A stretch of 64,000 nt of DNA, taken from the NCBI GenBank assembly GCA_002779605.1, contig PEWE01000010.1, positions 1 through 64,000 of the forward strand, given 5' to 3'. A program made the translations under genes and the position numbers. The DNA is from Zetaproteobacteria bacterium CG06_land_8_20_14_3_00_59_53 (GTDB lineage: Bacteria > Pseudomonadota > Zetaproteobacteria > Mariprofundales > Mariprofundaceae). Positions within the stretch are counted from its first letter, which is position 1. Every line of letters begins with the position of its first letter. Under the pieces are notes generated by a model, which was given only the letters and a program-made list of their open reading frames with translations, had not been told where the DNA came from and did not search any database. Positions 9,359 to 21,143 of this stretch are shown in pieces.

Positions 9359-9570
9359 CTCACTCAACCTTCCTGTTTTGCCCGCACATATATGTCAAAT
9401 CAATGCGGGGACCGGCGCAACAGCCTAACGTCTGTGCAGTAAGCGGCAATAGACGCACAGGCAGCGAAAATTCGCGCCGCATACGTGCATCATAGACGGC
9501 AACCTGAAATGCAGGTGAAAGACTGTTTCCGCCAATGCGCCGGCCATCATCCGGGGTTGCGGCAACCCAT

Positions 9571-9598
9571 TTGCGCTGCCGGTTAATTGCACTATATT
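9571..9598 (+). promoter_or_regulatory. Candidate sigma-70 promoter for ilvE
   Basis: TTGCGC (9571-9576) and TATATT (9593-9598) are separated by 16 bases, 45 bases before the ilvE start. It is the best match in the 285-base mlaF-ilvE divergent region; I found no comparable -10/-35 pair for mlaF. Confidence 0.42.
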
Positions 9599-9643
9599 CC
9601 CGCGTTCCCGTTGATGACGGGATTTGATGCAAGGAGAAAGCCC

Positions 9644-10570
9644 ATGACCCCGAATTTTGCCGACCGCGATGGCCTGATCTGGTTTGACGGCGAGATGGTT
9701 CCCTGGCGGGACGCCAAGGTGCATGTGCTGACCCACACCCTGCATTACGGCATGGGCGTGTTCGAAGGCGTGCGCGCCTATCACGCCGATGGCGGCACCG
9801 CCATTTTCCGCCTGCAGGAGCACACCGACCGCCTGTTCCGCTCGGCCAAGATCATGAACATGCAGATGCCCTGGTCCAGGGACGAATTGAACGCCGCGCA
9901 GCTTGCTGCCGTACGCGAGAACAAGCTTGATTCCGCCTATATCCGTCCGATGTGTTTCTACGGCTCGGAAGGCATGGGCCTGCGCGCCGACAACCTGAAA
10001 ACGCATGTCATCGTCGCCGCCTGGAGCTGGGGTGCATATCTCGGCAAGGAAGCGCTGGAAAAGGGCATCCGCATCCGCACCTCGTCCTTCACCCGGCATC
10101 ATGTGAACATCGCCATGTGCAAGGCCAAGGCGAACGGCAACTACATCAGCTCGATGCTGGCCCTCTCAGACGCGCTGCGCGACGGCTACGATGAAGCCCT
10201 GTTCCTCGATGTGGACGGCTTCGTGGCCGAGGGCAGCGGCGAGAACTTCTTCATGGTCCGTGACGGTGTGATCTACACCCCGGAGCTGACCAGCGCACTG
10301 GACGGCATCACCCGCGCCACGGTGATGCAGCTGGCGAAGGAGGAGGGCTTCGAGGTGCGCGAGAAGCGCATCACGCGCGATGAAGTGTATGTGTGCGATG
10401 AAGCCTTCTTCACCGGCACGGCCGCCGAGGTCACGCCGATCCGCGAGCTCGATGGGCGCTCCATCGGCATCGGCTCGCGCGGTCCGGTCACCGAGCGCCT
10501 GCAGAAGAAGTATTTCGATGTGGTGCATGGTCGCAGCCCGGCACATATCGACTGGCTGAGCCGTACCTGA
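9644..10570 (+). CDS. ilvE: Branched-chain amino acid aminotransferase
   Basis: A 308-residue class IV PLP aminotransferase that makes Leu, Ile and Val from their 2-oxo acids with glutamate. The catalytic Lys lies in CKAKANGNYISSML near residue 160, the PLP phosphate-binding region includes GSGENFFMVRDG near 197, and THTLHYGMGVFEGVRAY near residue 30 is the IlvE signature. The ATG at 9644 follows AAGGAG by seven bases. It stands alone, with a terminator just downstream; ilvB-ilvN of the same pathway are at 34-36 kb. Confidence 0.95.
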   Translation: MTPNFADRDGLIWFDGEMVPWRDAKVHVLTHTLHYGMGVFEGVRAYHADGGTAIFRLQEHTDRLFRSAKIMNMQMPWSRDELNAAQLAAVRENKLDSAYIRPMCFYGSEGMGLRADNLKTHVIVAAWSWGAYLGKEALEKGIRIRTSSFTRHHVNIAMCKAKANGNYISSMLALSDALRDGYDEALFLDVDGFVAEGSGENFFMVRDGVIYTPELTSALDGITRATVMQLAKEEGFEVREKRITRDEVYVCDEAFFTGTAAEVTPIRELDGRSIGIGSRGPVTERLQKKYFDVVHGRSPAHIDWLSRT

Positions 10571-10597
10571 CGAGCTCTGGAGCCAGGAACCATCAAT

Positions 10598-10630
10598 AAA
10601 AAGGGGCCGCGATGCGGCCCCTTCGTTTTC
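10598..10630. terminator. Bidirectional rho-independent terminator
   Basis: GGGGCCGC (10603-10610) and GCGGCCCC (10614-10621) form a perfect 8-bp stem with a GAT loop. It is flanked by an A-run on the left and TTCGTTTTC on the right, so it can end ilvE on the plus strand and the DUF992 gene on the minus strand. Confidence 0.85.
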
Positions 10631-10666
10631 AAACGCATCGCCCTCAGGCGAGGATGATCGCTTCGC

Positions 10667-11164
10667 TTATTTGTCCGGCTCCAGGTACAGATATGTCAGA
10701 CCGCCGCTGACCCCGGCACCCTTGGTTGCGCTCAGGCCGATCGGCTCCAGCGAAACACTCTTCTTGCTGCCGCCGACCAGCACACCGGCTCCGATGCCGC
10801 GTCCGATGGTGGCATCGCCGCCCGCACCGTAGTACTTGCCTGCGAACTTGTACTCACCCGGTTTGAAATCGGCCGCCATCACGGCAAATACAAAACTGGA
10901 TTGTTTGTCGAAGGTAAGATCAACACCGAAACCGATACCGGTTTCACCCTTGTATTTTTCCACCTCACCTGCTGTGGAGCTGAATGTGCATGTCACATCC
11001 ACTGTTGAATGGATCAGCAGATTGCTGCCGGAGCCCTCCACGGTTTTGCACTCGAGCTTGCCGAGCTTGGTGCCCTCGCTGGTTTGCCCTTCCGCAGCCC
11101 ATCCGGTCAACGGCAGGGCCAGAGCCAGCATGGCAAACATCATTACCCTTAAAATTATCGTCAT
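10667..11164 (-). CDS. DUF992 family secreted protein
   Basis: A 165-residue protein with a signal peptide (cleavage probably after GWAA near residue 25). The mature part follows the DUF992 pattern: LGKLECKTVEG near the start, VTCTFSS with a second Cys, YKGETGIGFGVDLTF, and the glycine-rich GAGGDATIGRGIGAGVLVGG near residue 120. The function of DUF992 is unknown; it is best known from alphaproteobacteria. AGGAGG lies just before the ATG. The gene is flanked by ilvE and msrA, with no evident operon partner. Confidence 0.72.
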   Translation of the reverse strand: MTIILRVMMFAMLALALPLTGWAAEGQTSEGTKLGKLECKTVEGSGSNLLIHSTVDVTCTFSSTAGEVEKYKGETGIGFGVDLTFDKQSSFVFAVMAADFKPGEYKFAGKYYGAGGDATIGRGIGAGVLVGGSKKSVSLEPIGLSATKGAGVSGGLTYLYLEPDK

Positions 11165-11302
11165 TTGTTCCTCCTTATACGTCCATCATCGATCCAAGCG
11201 GCTGTGCATATAGCGAGCGCCCATCCGATCCCCCGCGCATGCGAGGTGCATCTGTGTTGTAGACAATGTTTGCAGGAAGTAAAGCGGATGCGTCAAAAAG
11301 GC

Positions 11303-11905
11303 TTACTGATCGCCCCATATACGTTGCAGAAACTGATCGCGACCGGAGCCGAAGCGGTAGTAGCGGTAGCGCAGCGGATTCTTTTCCGCATAGTCCTGAT
11401 GATAGTCCTCTGCAGCATAGAACTCGGAAGCCGGCACGATATCAACAACGATCGGCCCCTTGAACCGGCCTGATGCGACCAGAGCATCGCGCGAAGCCTC
11501 GGCCAGTCGCTTCTGCTCTTCACTGTGGTAGAAGATCACCGGCCGGTACTGACTGCCGCGGTCGGCGAACTGCCCGCCGGCATCGGTCGGGTCGATCCGC
11601 TTCCAGAAGGTATCGAGCAATTCGGCATAGCTGGTCTCCCCTGCATCGAAGGTGATCTCTACCGCTTCGACATGGCCTGTGCCGCCGGCTGAAACCTGCT
11701 CGTAGGTGGGATTGGGTTGCAGTCCGCCTGTGTATCCCGAAACCGCAGATAGCACGCCTGCATGGCGATCGTAGGGATGCTCGATACACCAGAAACATCC
11801 GCCGGCAAAGGTGGCCTTCTGCACATTCGCAGCACTCGCATCAGAGAGCGAAACCGTCCCCGCTGCACATAGCAGAAGCATTCCCAGCGTTGATTTCAAT
11901 GGCAT
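11303..11905 (-). CDS. msrA: Peptide methionine sulfoxide reductase MsrA, exported
   Basis: A 200-residue MsrA reducing the S-isomer of methionine sulfoxide. The catalytic motif GGCFWCIEHPYD follows a signal peptide of about 25 residues (LGMLLLCAAGTVSLSDASA), so the enzyme probably works in the periplasm. GTGHVEAVEI and the YHQDY motif near the C-terminus are conserved. The ATG at 11905 has an AGGAGGT ribosome site five bases upstream. GCFWC lacks the usual second resolving Cys of long MsrA forms near the C-terminus, so recycling may use an external thiol. Confidence 0.92.
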   Translation of the reverse strand: MPLKSTLGMLLLCAAGTVSLSDASAANVQKATFAGGCFWCIEHPYDRHAGVLSAVSGYTGGLQPNPTYEQVSAGGTGHVEAVEITFDAGETSYAELLDTFWKRIDPTDAGGQFADRGSQYRPVIFYHSEEQKRLAEASRDALVASGRFKGPIVVDIVPASEFYAAEDYHQDYAEKNPLRYRYYRFGSGRDQFLQRIWGDQ

Positions 11906-12000
11906 GCCCAACCTCCTGAATGATGGCGAGGCCGGTGAATTTATGGGTGCATGATGAACAGGCAATGAATCGGTGTCAGCTGATTTAGGGTCAACAGACC

Positions 12001-12441
12001 CTAACAGCCCGCAAACGTATCCAGAAATTCATCCACTTCAGGAAGCAGCAACATCGGCAGCAATTTCGCATTGGCTTGCGGCATCGGCATGCCGGCCAGC
12101 TCACCGCGCGCAACCCAGCCATGTTCCGACTCGCATCGCAACGGGGATATGTCCGGGCACTGGCAAACGAACAGCAGGAAGCGCAGTGAACGATCCGCAT
12201 AGTTGTGCGAGGCCTTGCCTAGATGGCGCCAGTGCATCCCTTTAAGTCCGGTTTCCTCTTTCAATTCCCGCACAGCCGCCTGCAAGGGCATCTCATCCCC
12301 TTCGGGCTTGCCGCCGGGAAAGGACCACAGGCCGCCGCAGTGCACGGCATCGGGACGCCTGAGCAGCAGCACCTCGCCGCACCGGTTGAAGGCCGCGACC
12401 AGCGAGATGACCTGAACACTGTCAGGTCCGGTATTCGGCAT
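12001..12441 (-). CDS. mutT: NUDIX hydrolase, MutT-like (8-oxo-dGTP diphosphatase)
   Basis: A 146-residue NUDIX protein. The box GGKPEGDEMPLQAAVRELKE continuing to EETGL fits GX5EX7REUXEEXGU exactly, near residues 43-65. MutT-type enzymes clear 8-oxo-dGTP from the nucleotide pool. WSFPGGKPEGDE and the C-terminal WVARGEL segment resemble MutT more than ADP-ribose enzymes. The start overlaps the end of argJ by 20 bases; an argJ-mutT pairing is recurrent in proteobacteria. Confidence 0.85.
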   Translation of the reverse strand: MPNTGPDSVQVISLVAAFNRCGEVLLLRRPDAVHCGGLWSFPGGKPEGDEMPLQAAVRELKEETGLKGMHWRHLGKASHNYADRSLRFLLFVCQCPDISPLRCESEHGWVARGELAGMPMPQANAKLLPMLLLPEVDEFLDTFAGC

Positions 12442-13645
12442 TGATGGTGATGTAATCGTGCGTCAGATCGCCGGTCCACACAGTCGAGCTTTCCATTCCC
12501 ATGCCGAGATCAAGCCGGATGGTGAATTCCGGCTCGCGGAACACCGCCATGCCATCGGCATCCCGGTAATCCGGATGCAGGTTTCCCTTCTCGAACATCA
12601 GCACATCGTCGGCGGACAGCGTGATGCGGTTGGTATCGATGGCCACGCCGGAATTGCCGACTGCGGAAAGGATACGACCCCAGTTGGCATCCGAACCGGC
12701 AAAGGCCGTCTTCACCAGCGGCGACACAGCCACGGCACGACCCACGGTACGCGCATCCTGCTCGCTCGCCGCGCCATTCACTTCAATGGTGACGAACTTC
12801 GATACGCCCTCGCCATCGCGCACGATCAACTGCGCCAGATCGATGCACAGCTCGGTCAGCGCCTGCTCGAACAGCGTGGCATCACGCAGCGGGGCATACC
12901 CCAGACCGATGCCGGATGACAGCACATAAAGCGTATCGTTGGTCGAGGTATCGCCATCCACCGAGATACAGTTGAACGAGCGGTCCGCGACGCGGCGCAA
13001 CATGGCCTGCAAATCCTGCGCGGCAATCGGTGCATCGGTGGCGACAAAGCCGAGCATGGTCGCCATGTTCGGATGGATCATACCGCTACCCTTGCAGATG
13101 CCGGTCAGGGTGTAGGTCGCACCATCCACCTCGACCTGAGCCGAAGCCCATTTGGCGAAGGTATCGGTGGTACGGATGGCGTGCGCGGAGGCTTCCCAGT
13201 TGTCGGCTGCCAGCGAATCGGCGGCCTCATGCATGCCGTCCCTGATGCGGTCGATCGGGAACGGCGTGCCGATCACGCCGGTCGAGGCGGACAGCACGGC
13301 ATCGGCGTTCACCCCGGCGGCCGCAGCACCCGATTCAATCAGCTGACGCGCCCATGTGGTCTCCATCTCGCCGAGCCCGGCATTGGCATTGCCGGCATTG
13401 GCCACGATGGCGCGTACCTTCTGTGCATGCGTGGCCAGCGTCTTCTCGCCCCGGCGCACGCAGGCGGCGCGGAAGCGATTGCTGGTGAACACACCTGCCG
13501 CATGACAATCCACATCGCCGACGATCAGCGTCACATCCTGCCGTTTACCTTTCAGGGCCGGCGATTTCACCCCGCATGATGCCGTGCCGACGCGGAAGCC
13601 GGGGACGGGCAGAGGGGGATTGAGTTCGGGAGGGTTCACGGCCAT
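12422..13645 (-). CDS. argJ: Glutamate N-acetyltransferase / N-acetylglutamate synthase ArgJ
   Basis: A 407-residue ArgJ, which transfers acetyl from N-acetylornithine to glutamate in the cyclic arginine pathway and may also use acetyl-CoA. The self-cleavage site is in IHPNMATMLGF near residue 190, with the new N-terminal Thr acting as nucleophile. The C-terminal VFREPEFTIRLDLGMG region is conserved. The ATG at 13645 is chosen because family proteins begin near this point. Its partners argD, argF, argB and argG are at 42-46 kb; no argC or argA is in the window. Confidence 0.94.
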   Translation of the reverse strand: MAVNPPELNPPLPVPGFRVGTASCGVKSPALKGKRQDVTLIVGDVDCHAAGVFTSNRFRAACVRRGEKTLATHAQKVRAIVANAGNANAGLGEMETTWARQLIESGAAAAGVNADAVLSASTGVIGTPFPIDRIRDGMHEAADSLAADNWEASAHAIRTTDTFAKWASAQVEVDGATYTLTGICKGSGMIHPNMATMLGFVATDAPIAAQDLQAMLRRVADRSFNCISVDGDTSTNDTLYVLSSGIGLGYAPLRDATLFEQALTELCIDLAQLIVRDGEGVSKFVTIEVNGAASEQDARTVGRAVAVSPLVKTAFAGSDANWGRILSAVGNSGVAIDTNRITLSADDVLMFEKGNLHPDYRDADGMAVFREPEFTIRLDLGMGMESSTVWTGDLTHDYITINAEYRT

Positions 13646-13789
13646 GATGATGAGTCCTTTCAACGCGGAATGCGAAACGGGGCAAGACTGAGGCTGCGAG
13701 GGGCTTGCTGCAAGCCGCTGCCTTTGCATAACACAACCCATGCGTCATGAAGGGTCGAAGCATCCCAAGTTTGAAAATAATATCCGCGC

Positions 13790-14608
13790 TTGAACATTCG
13801 CGCCCTTAGTCTCTCCACCATCCTGCTGAGCTGCTGGATAAGCAACGCCCACGCGGCAGATACGCTGCCCCGCTGGGAGGCCGGAATCGCCGCAGGCGCG
13901 GCCTCTCTGCCGCAATACATGGGCAGCGACGAGCGCTACACCTTCGCCATCCCCGTACCTTTCGTGATTTACCGCGGCGAACGCCTGAATCTGGATCGCG
14001 ACGGGCTGCGCGCCGAGCTGTTCGGCAACCGGGATGTATCGCTGGATGCCAGCCTCGGCGTGGGTCTTCCCGTGCGCAACAGCAACCGCGCCCGCGCCGG
14101 TATGCCGCATCTGTATTTCAGCCTGCAGGCAGGCCCGCGCCTGAACTGGCGTGTGTATGCCGGTGACAGGGGCGACTGGACCATCCGCCTGCCCGGTCGC
14201 GGCGTGATGGATATAAAGGGGCATTTTCTGGGCCTCGTGTCGGAGCCTGATCTGCGCATGCGCTACCAGCTTTCGCAAGATATCGGCATGCAGTTAAGCG
14301 CCGGCGCGCTGTTCGCCTCGCGCAGGTTCAACACCACCTATTACAACGTCGATACCGCCTATGCGACGGCCACCCGACCCGCCTATCAGGCCGGGGCCGG
14401 CCTGCATTCGCTGTCGCTGAACGGCGCCGTGTTCTGGAAGATGAGTGACCGGATTCGCCTGTTCGGCACACTGCGCTACCGCAATCTGAGTTCAGGCGTG
14501 GTCAACGCCAGCCCGCTGGTCAAAACCCCGCACTACCTGTCCGGCGCCGTCGGCATCGCCTGGAGCTTCTACCAGTCAGACGAATTGCAGGGACAAGCTG
14601 ACCTCTGA
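13790..14608 (+). CDS. MipA/OmpV family outer-membrane protein
   Basis: A 272-residue protein with a signal peptide (ALSLSTILLSCWISNAHA) followed by a beta-barrel pattern of alternating strands. WEAGIAAGAASLPQYMGSDE near residue 30 is the typical opening of MipA/OmpV proteins, and YLSGAVGIAWSF near the end is the closing strand. MipA in E. coli links MltA and PBP1B; OmpV-type members are porin-like. The start is TTG with no clear alternative. It is a single-gene unit convergent with phnA. Confidence 0.85.
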   Translation: MNIRALSLSTILLSCWISNAHAADTLPRWEAGIAAGAASLPQYMGSDERYTFAIPVPFVIYRGERLNLDRDGLRAELFGNRDVSLDASLGVGLPVRNSNRARAGMPHLYFSLQAGPRLNWRVYAGDRGDWTIRLPGRGVMDIKGHFLGLVSEPDLRMRYQLSQDIGMQLSAGALFASRRFNTTYYNVDTAYATATRPAYQAGAGLHSLSLNGAVFWKMSDRIRLFGTLRYRNLSSGVVNASPLVKTPHYLSGAVGIAWSFYQSDELQGQADL

Positions 14609-14655
14609 ACCCTCCCTTTCAGCCGAAAACCCTGATTGCGCGATCAACAAAGCGC

Positions 14656-14685
14656 AAAACAAAAGCGGCGGGACAAGCCCGCCGC
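14656..14685 (-). terminator. Rho-independent terminator after phnA
   Basis: GCGGCGGG (14665-14672) pairs with CCCGCCGC (14678-14685) around a 5-base loop. Read on the minus strand, the stem is followed by TTTTGTTTT, so it ends the secA-phnA transcript. Confidence 0.8.
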
Positions 14686-14713
14686 AGAGTTCCACATGAT
14701 TTCTTACAATGAA

Positions 14714-15283
14714 TCAGCCGGACTTCTTAACAAACTTGGTGAGAATGACGATCTGCTGACCTTCCACGCGGCCTTCGATGTGCTCGGCATTGTCGTGCAC
14801 CAGTCGAATATTGCGCACCGCCGTACCCCGCTTGGCGGTCAGGCTTGAGCCCTTCACATCCAGATCCTTGATCAGCACCACCGTATCACCGGCCTGCAAC
14901 ACCACGCCGTTGGAATCGATGTGCTTCACCTCGTCCTCGCGCGCTGCACCGGCCTCGGCCCATGCACGCACGTCATCGTCCAGATACATCATATCCAGCA
15001 GATCCTGCGGCCAGCCCTCGGCCTTCAGGCGGTTCAGCAGGCGCCAGGCCATCACCTGCACCGCAGGCACCTGAGACCACATCGAATCATTCAGACAGCG
15101 CCAGTGGTTGGCGTCGGTTTTACTCTCGTCCGCGATCTGCTCAAAACAGGTGGCACAGACGAGGATGCTCTGATCGGCACTGCCGTCGGAGGGTTCGACC
15201 CCGAAGACCGCCAGATCGTCATTCGCCGAGCAAAGCTCGCATGCGTCACCCGCGCGGGTACGCAGTTCCTGTTCCGTACTCAT
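14714..15283 (-). CDS. phnA: PhnA/YjdM-type zinc-ribbon protein
   Basis: A 189-residue PhnA-domain protein of the long type. The N-terminal half is a zinc-ribbon with CELC near residue 15 and CATC near residue 43, followed by ANHWRCLNDSMWSQVPAVQV. The C-terminal PhnA domain reads DSNGVVLQAGDTVVLIKDLD and HIEGRVEGQQIVILTKFVKK. Despite its name, PhnA is not part of the C-P lyase, and its role is not settled. The ATG at 15283 is 22 bases after the secA stop, so it is probably read with secA. Confidence 0.88.
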   Translation of the reverse strand: MSTEQELRTRAGDACELCSANDDLAVFGVEPSDGSADQSILVCATCFEQIADESKTDANHWRCLNDSMWSQVPAVQVMAWRLLNRLKAEGWPQDLLDMMYLDDDVRAWAEAGAAREDEVKHIDSNGVVLQAGDTVVLIKDLDVKGSSLTAKRGTAVRNIRLVHDNAEHIEGRVEGQQIVILTKFVKKSG

Positions 15284-15305
15284 ATCCGTATCCTTGTCAT
15301 CGAAC

Positions 15306-17957
<2,652 letters not shown>

Positions 17958-18069
17958 GTGGCACTTGCTCCTGTGCGGCGCGGTTGAATCAGGCGGCGCA
18001 CGCTAACATGCATGGGGGTATGCGACAAAACAGCAATATCTGCACCGTCAAGCCGGTGATTTACAGGGA

Positions 18070-19344
18070 TCAACCACCCCAGATGGCGCGCATCAGGCGG
18101 TCGCCGTATTCGTCCTCTTCCCTGTCCGCTTCCTGAATGAAGCGGCGGGTTTCATCCACCTGACCATCCTTCATGGACTGCAGCGCCGCGCGCAACTCGG
18201 GCGAAGTATCATACAATTCACCATACAGCTTGCCGTCCAGCCGCATCAGCCTGCAATCGGTCATCAGGCGTGCGGTGGCCGTACGCCAGCCGACCAGCAC
18301 GGCCATTTCGCCGACCAGCGCACCGGTTTCGACCAGCTTCAACTGCTGTTCGACACCATTGATTTGCATATTCAGGCTGATACTACCCTGCCTGAGCAGG
18401 TACACATCGGAGCTGGTATCATGCTCGCGGAACAGGACGGCTCCGGCCTTACGGGAAACCGGCTGCATGCCGGCGGCCAGTCGCTCGCGCAGCCCGACGC
18501 TGAGGGTGCCGAACAGCGGCGCAAGGGCCAGTTGCTTGCCCAGCATGCGCTGCCGGTAAAGCGTCTCGATGCGGGCCTGCAAGGCTGGCGCCTGTTCCTG
18601 CACCTTGTCGAGTGCGGCAAAGGGTAGTTCCAGCACCTCGCAATCGCTGTCCGCCACCACCCCCGCAGTTCGCCGACCACCGGTAAAATAGGCGACTTCG
18701 CCGTAGATCTCGCCGGCCTGCAAGCTGCCAAGCTCGTGCCGCTGACCGCCCGAATCCATAAAGCAATGCATCGTGCCCCTGGCCAGCAGAAACAGAGAGG
18801 TGGCTTCATCTCCCATCTTCAAAAACGTCTCGCCTTTGGCAACGGCATGAAAACTCATCTGATCCAGCAGGTCATCGAAAACGGCATCGTCCATCGCACC
18901 GAACAACTCATCACCACGCATGCGATAGCCGACCCTGTCGCGGTCGGACAGCATCTCGACGAAATCCTTGCGCATACCATCCTGTCCGCGGCAGAAAAGA
19001 AAAATCTCGCGTGGACCGGCATGGTCACCGGGCATCATCTCGCGATACAGCCTGAGCGTGGCCATGGCCTGAGCCGGATAGTTGCGCGTGGCATAGCGCC
19101 GCGCGGCTTCCAGAAACCATCGCCCGGCATCAGCCCTGAGATCGAGCTTCTGATAATTGCGCGCAGCGCGCAGCGGGAAATCGACATCCTGATCGTCTTG
19201 CATGGCAAGCGCTGCAAAGCTGCGTGCCGCGTCCAGAAGCCGCCCCTTGAGCATATCCTTGCGTAACTGCTCACGGAATTTCGGCTCATCGGCATCGCGT
19301 AACACGGCCAGCCGGGCCGCCTCACCCTCGTTCAGAAAGATCAT
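18070..19344 (-). CDS. Protein with two cyclic-nucleotide-binding domains
   Basis: A 424-residue cytoplasmic protein. Residues 1-125 are helical and may be TPR-like. Two CNB domains follow, at about 150-265 and 275-395. Each keeps a phosphate-binding-cassette pattern: GEIYGEVAYFTGGRRTAG in the first and GALVGEMAVLVGWRTATA in the second, with Glu and Arg retained. There is no DNA-binding domain, so it is not a CRP-type regulator. The output is unknown. A membrane adenylate cyclase and a cAMP-phosphodiesterase-like hydrolase elsewhere in the window may supply and remove its ligand, which is inference. Confidence 0.75.
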   Translation of the reverse strand: MIFLNEGEAARLAVLRDADEPKFREQLRKDMLKGRLLDAARSFAALAMQDDQDVDFPLRAARNYQKLDLRADAGRWFLEAARRYATRNYPAQAMATLRLYREMMPGDHAGPREIFLFCRGQDGMRKDFVEMLSDRDRVGYRMRGDELFGAMDDAVFDDLLDQMSFHAVAKGETFLKMGDEATSLFLLARGTMHCFMDSGGQRHELGSLQAGEIYGEVAYFTGGRRTAGVVADSDCEVLELPFAALDKVQEQAPALQARIETLYRQRMLGKQLALAPLFGTLSVGLRERLAAGMQPVSRKAGAVLFREHDTSSDVYLLRQGSISLNMQINGVEQQLKLVETGALVGEMAVLVGWRTATARLMTDCRLMRLDGKLYGELYDTSPELRAALQSMKDGQVDETRRFIQEADREEDEYGDRLMRAIWGG

Positions 19345-19389
19345 TGATGAATACTTCAGTTGGCTATCCCCCGGTAAGTCATAGCGAGT

Positions 19390-20547
19390 TTAGTGTCTGC
19401 GTGCGGCAAGTGCCAACCCTATTCTGCTTATGCCCTCGCGCAACTCGCTCAGGCTTGTGGCATAGGAAAAGCGAACATGCTGAGCAGAGCGGTAAGCACC
19501 GAAGTCCTCTCCGGGCGTGATGGCCACGCCGGCATGCTCCAGCAGATCCCAACAGAAGCTGCGCGAATCACCGGTCAGCCTGCTCACATCGGCATAGATA
19601 TAGAAGGCCCCCTGCGGTTCCACAACGATATCGAAGCCAAGCCCCGGAAGCGCCTCCAGCAGATAACGCCGGCGCTCGTCATAGGCTTGCCGCATGACCT
19701 CCACCTGCCCATCGGCTTCAAGGGCCGCGACGGCGGCATACTGCGACAGCGTGGGCGCGGCAATAAAGATATTCTGCATCACTCGGCGCGCCGCATCGAG
19801 CAGCTGCTCGGGCAGCACCACCCAGCCGACGCGCCAGCCGGTCATCGCCCAGCGCTTGGAGAAGCCGTTGACCACGATGGTGTGCGCAGCATCCGAACAT
19901 TGCAGCGCGCAGGGGGGATTCACCCCGTAGGTCAGCCCGTGATAGATCTCGTCGGAAATGAGATAGCCATCCATCTCGGCGCAAGCCCTGCCGATCAGGG
20001 CAAGCTCTTCGGGGTCGATCAGCGTACCGGTCGGGTTGGACGGGTTGATCACCACGGCGGCGCGCGTGTCCTGCCGCCAGTTCGCTGCCAGCAGGTCGGC
20101 CGACAGGTGGTAGCGGGTATCCGGCCCCACCGGGATATTCAGGGGCTCACCGCCCGCCAGACGGATAAAATTGCGCTGGCAGGGATAGCCGGGGTCGGAC
20201 AGCAGCACCGACTCGCCCGCCTCCAGCAGCACGGCATAGATCAGACTGAAGGCCCCGGAGGTGCCGGGGGTGATGACAATGCGATCCGGATCGATATCCA
20301 GTCCTTGGGTCCTGGCATACCAGTCGCTCAGCGCCCGCTGCAGTTCCGGCGCGCCGGTCGATGGTGTATAGAAATTCCGCCCTGTATCCAGCCGCTGTCG
20401 CGCAGCTTCAACAACAGGCGCCGGCGTAGGAAAATCCGGCTCGCCGATCTCCATGTGCACGATGTGCCGCCCCTGCGCCTCAAGCTGCCGGGCGCGCTCC
20501 AGTAATTGCATCACCCGGAAGGGTTCGATCAGGTCGATTCGTCGCAT
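19390..20547 (-). CDS. Class I/II PLP aminotransferase (AspC-like)
   Basis: A 385-residue fold-type I aminotransferase. The Schiff-base Lys is in NGFSKRWAMTGWRVGW near residue 233, the NPSNPTGT motif is near 170, and the substrate-carboxylate Arg is in HVRFSYATS near the C-terminus. This group covers aspartate, alanine and aromatic aminotransferases; the exact substrate cannot be set from sequence. The ATG at 20547 gives MRRIDLIEPFRVMQLL, the usual opening for the subgroup. It is divergent from hemJ by 89 bases. Confidence 0.85.
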   Translation of the reverse strand: MRRIDLIEPFRVMQLLERARQLEAQGRHIVHMEIGEPDFPTPAPVVEAARQRLDTGRNFYTPSTGAPELQRALSDWYARTQGLDIDPDRIVITPGTSGAFSLIYAVLLEAGESVLLSDPGYPCQRNFIRLAGGEPLNIPVGPDTRYHLSADLLAANWRQDTRAAVVINPSNPTGTLIDPEELALIGRACAEMDGYLISDEIYHGLTYGVNPPCALQCSDAAHTIVVNGFSKRWAMTGWRVGWVVLPEQLLDAARRVMQNIFIAAPTLSQYAAVAALEADGQVEVMRQAYDERRRYLLEALPGLGFDIVVEPQGAFYIYADVSRLTGDSRSFCWDLLEHAGVAITPGEDFGAYRSAQHVRFSYATSLSELREGISRIGLALAARRH

Positions 20548-20636
20548 CGCGGAAGGATAAGAGGTTGAACGTACAATGTCGCATATGCAGTCGCACTGGG
20601 TGGTCACCGGCGAAGCAATCTCCTACAATCAGCCGC

Positions 20637-21056
20637 ATGCTCTGGATCAAGTCTTTTCACATTATCATGATGGTGTCGTGGTTCGCAGGTCTTTTCTATC
20701 TGCCGCGCATCTTTGTGAACCACGCGCAATTCTCCGATGGGCCGGTGCATGAACGGCTGTCCATGATGGAGGGCAAGCTGTATCGCTTCGTCACCCCGAT
20801 CATGTGGCTGACCCTGTTCACCGGTCTGTGGCTGGTCTGGCTGGAATGGGATTTCCTCTACGATGAAACCTGGTTCTGGCTGAAAATGGCCATCGTGGCC
20901 CTGCTGATAGGCTATCATCTGTATTGCGGCCGGTTGGTGCGCATGTTCGCCGCAGGTGAAAACACCCGCAGCCATGTGTTCTACCGCTGGTTCAACGAGG
21001 TGCCGGTGCTGGCACTGATGGGTGCAGTGATCATGGTGGTGATCCGGCCTTTCTGA
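20637..21056 (+). CDS. hemJ: Protoporphyrinogen oxidase HemJ
   Basis: A 139-residue membrane protein with four predicted helices. WIKSFHIIMMVSWFAGLFYLP at the N-terminus (split here as residues 3-23) carries the His of the HemJ/UPF0093 family, and W...KM..V.LL...H is in helix three. HemJ oxidises protoporphyrinogen IX to protoporphyrin IX in haem synthesis where HemG/HemY are absent. The ATG at 20637 aligns with the usual HemJ start. The downstream solute-binding gene is 87 bases away and may be a separate unit. Confidence 0.85.
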   Translation: MLWIKSFHIIMMVSWFAGLFYLPRIFVNHAQFSDGPVHERLSMMEGKLYRFVTPIMWLTLFTGLWLVWLEWDFLYDETWFWLKMAIVALLIGYHLYCGRLVRMFAAGENTRSHVFYRWFNEVPVLALMGAVIMVVIRPF

Positions 21057-21101
21057 GTCCTTCCGGCCACCTGAATTGGTATTGTTCTTGCTGATACCTA
21101 C

Positions 21102-21136
21102 CCGTGCTTAACGGTCAGGCGAAAGCACGGAAGGAG
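21102..21136 (+). promoter_or_regulatory. Hairpin abutting the ribosome site of the binding-protein gene
   Basis: CCGTGCTT (21102-21109) is perfectly complementary to AAGCACGG (21123-21130) across a 13-base loop. The stem ends directly before the AAGGAG ribosome site (21131-21136) of the next gene. There is no U-tract, so it is not a normal terminator; it could modulate translation. Confidence 0.4.
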
Positions 21137-21143
21137 CCGGAGA

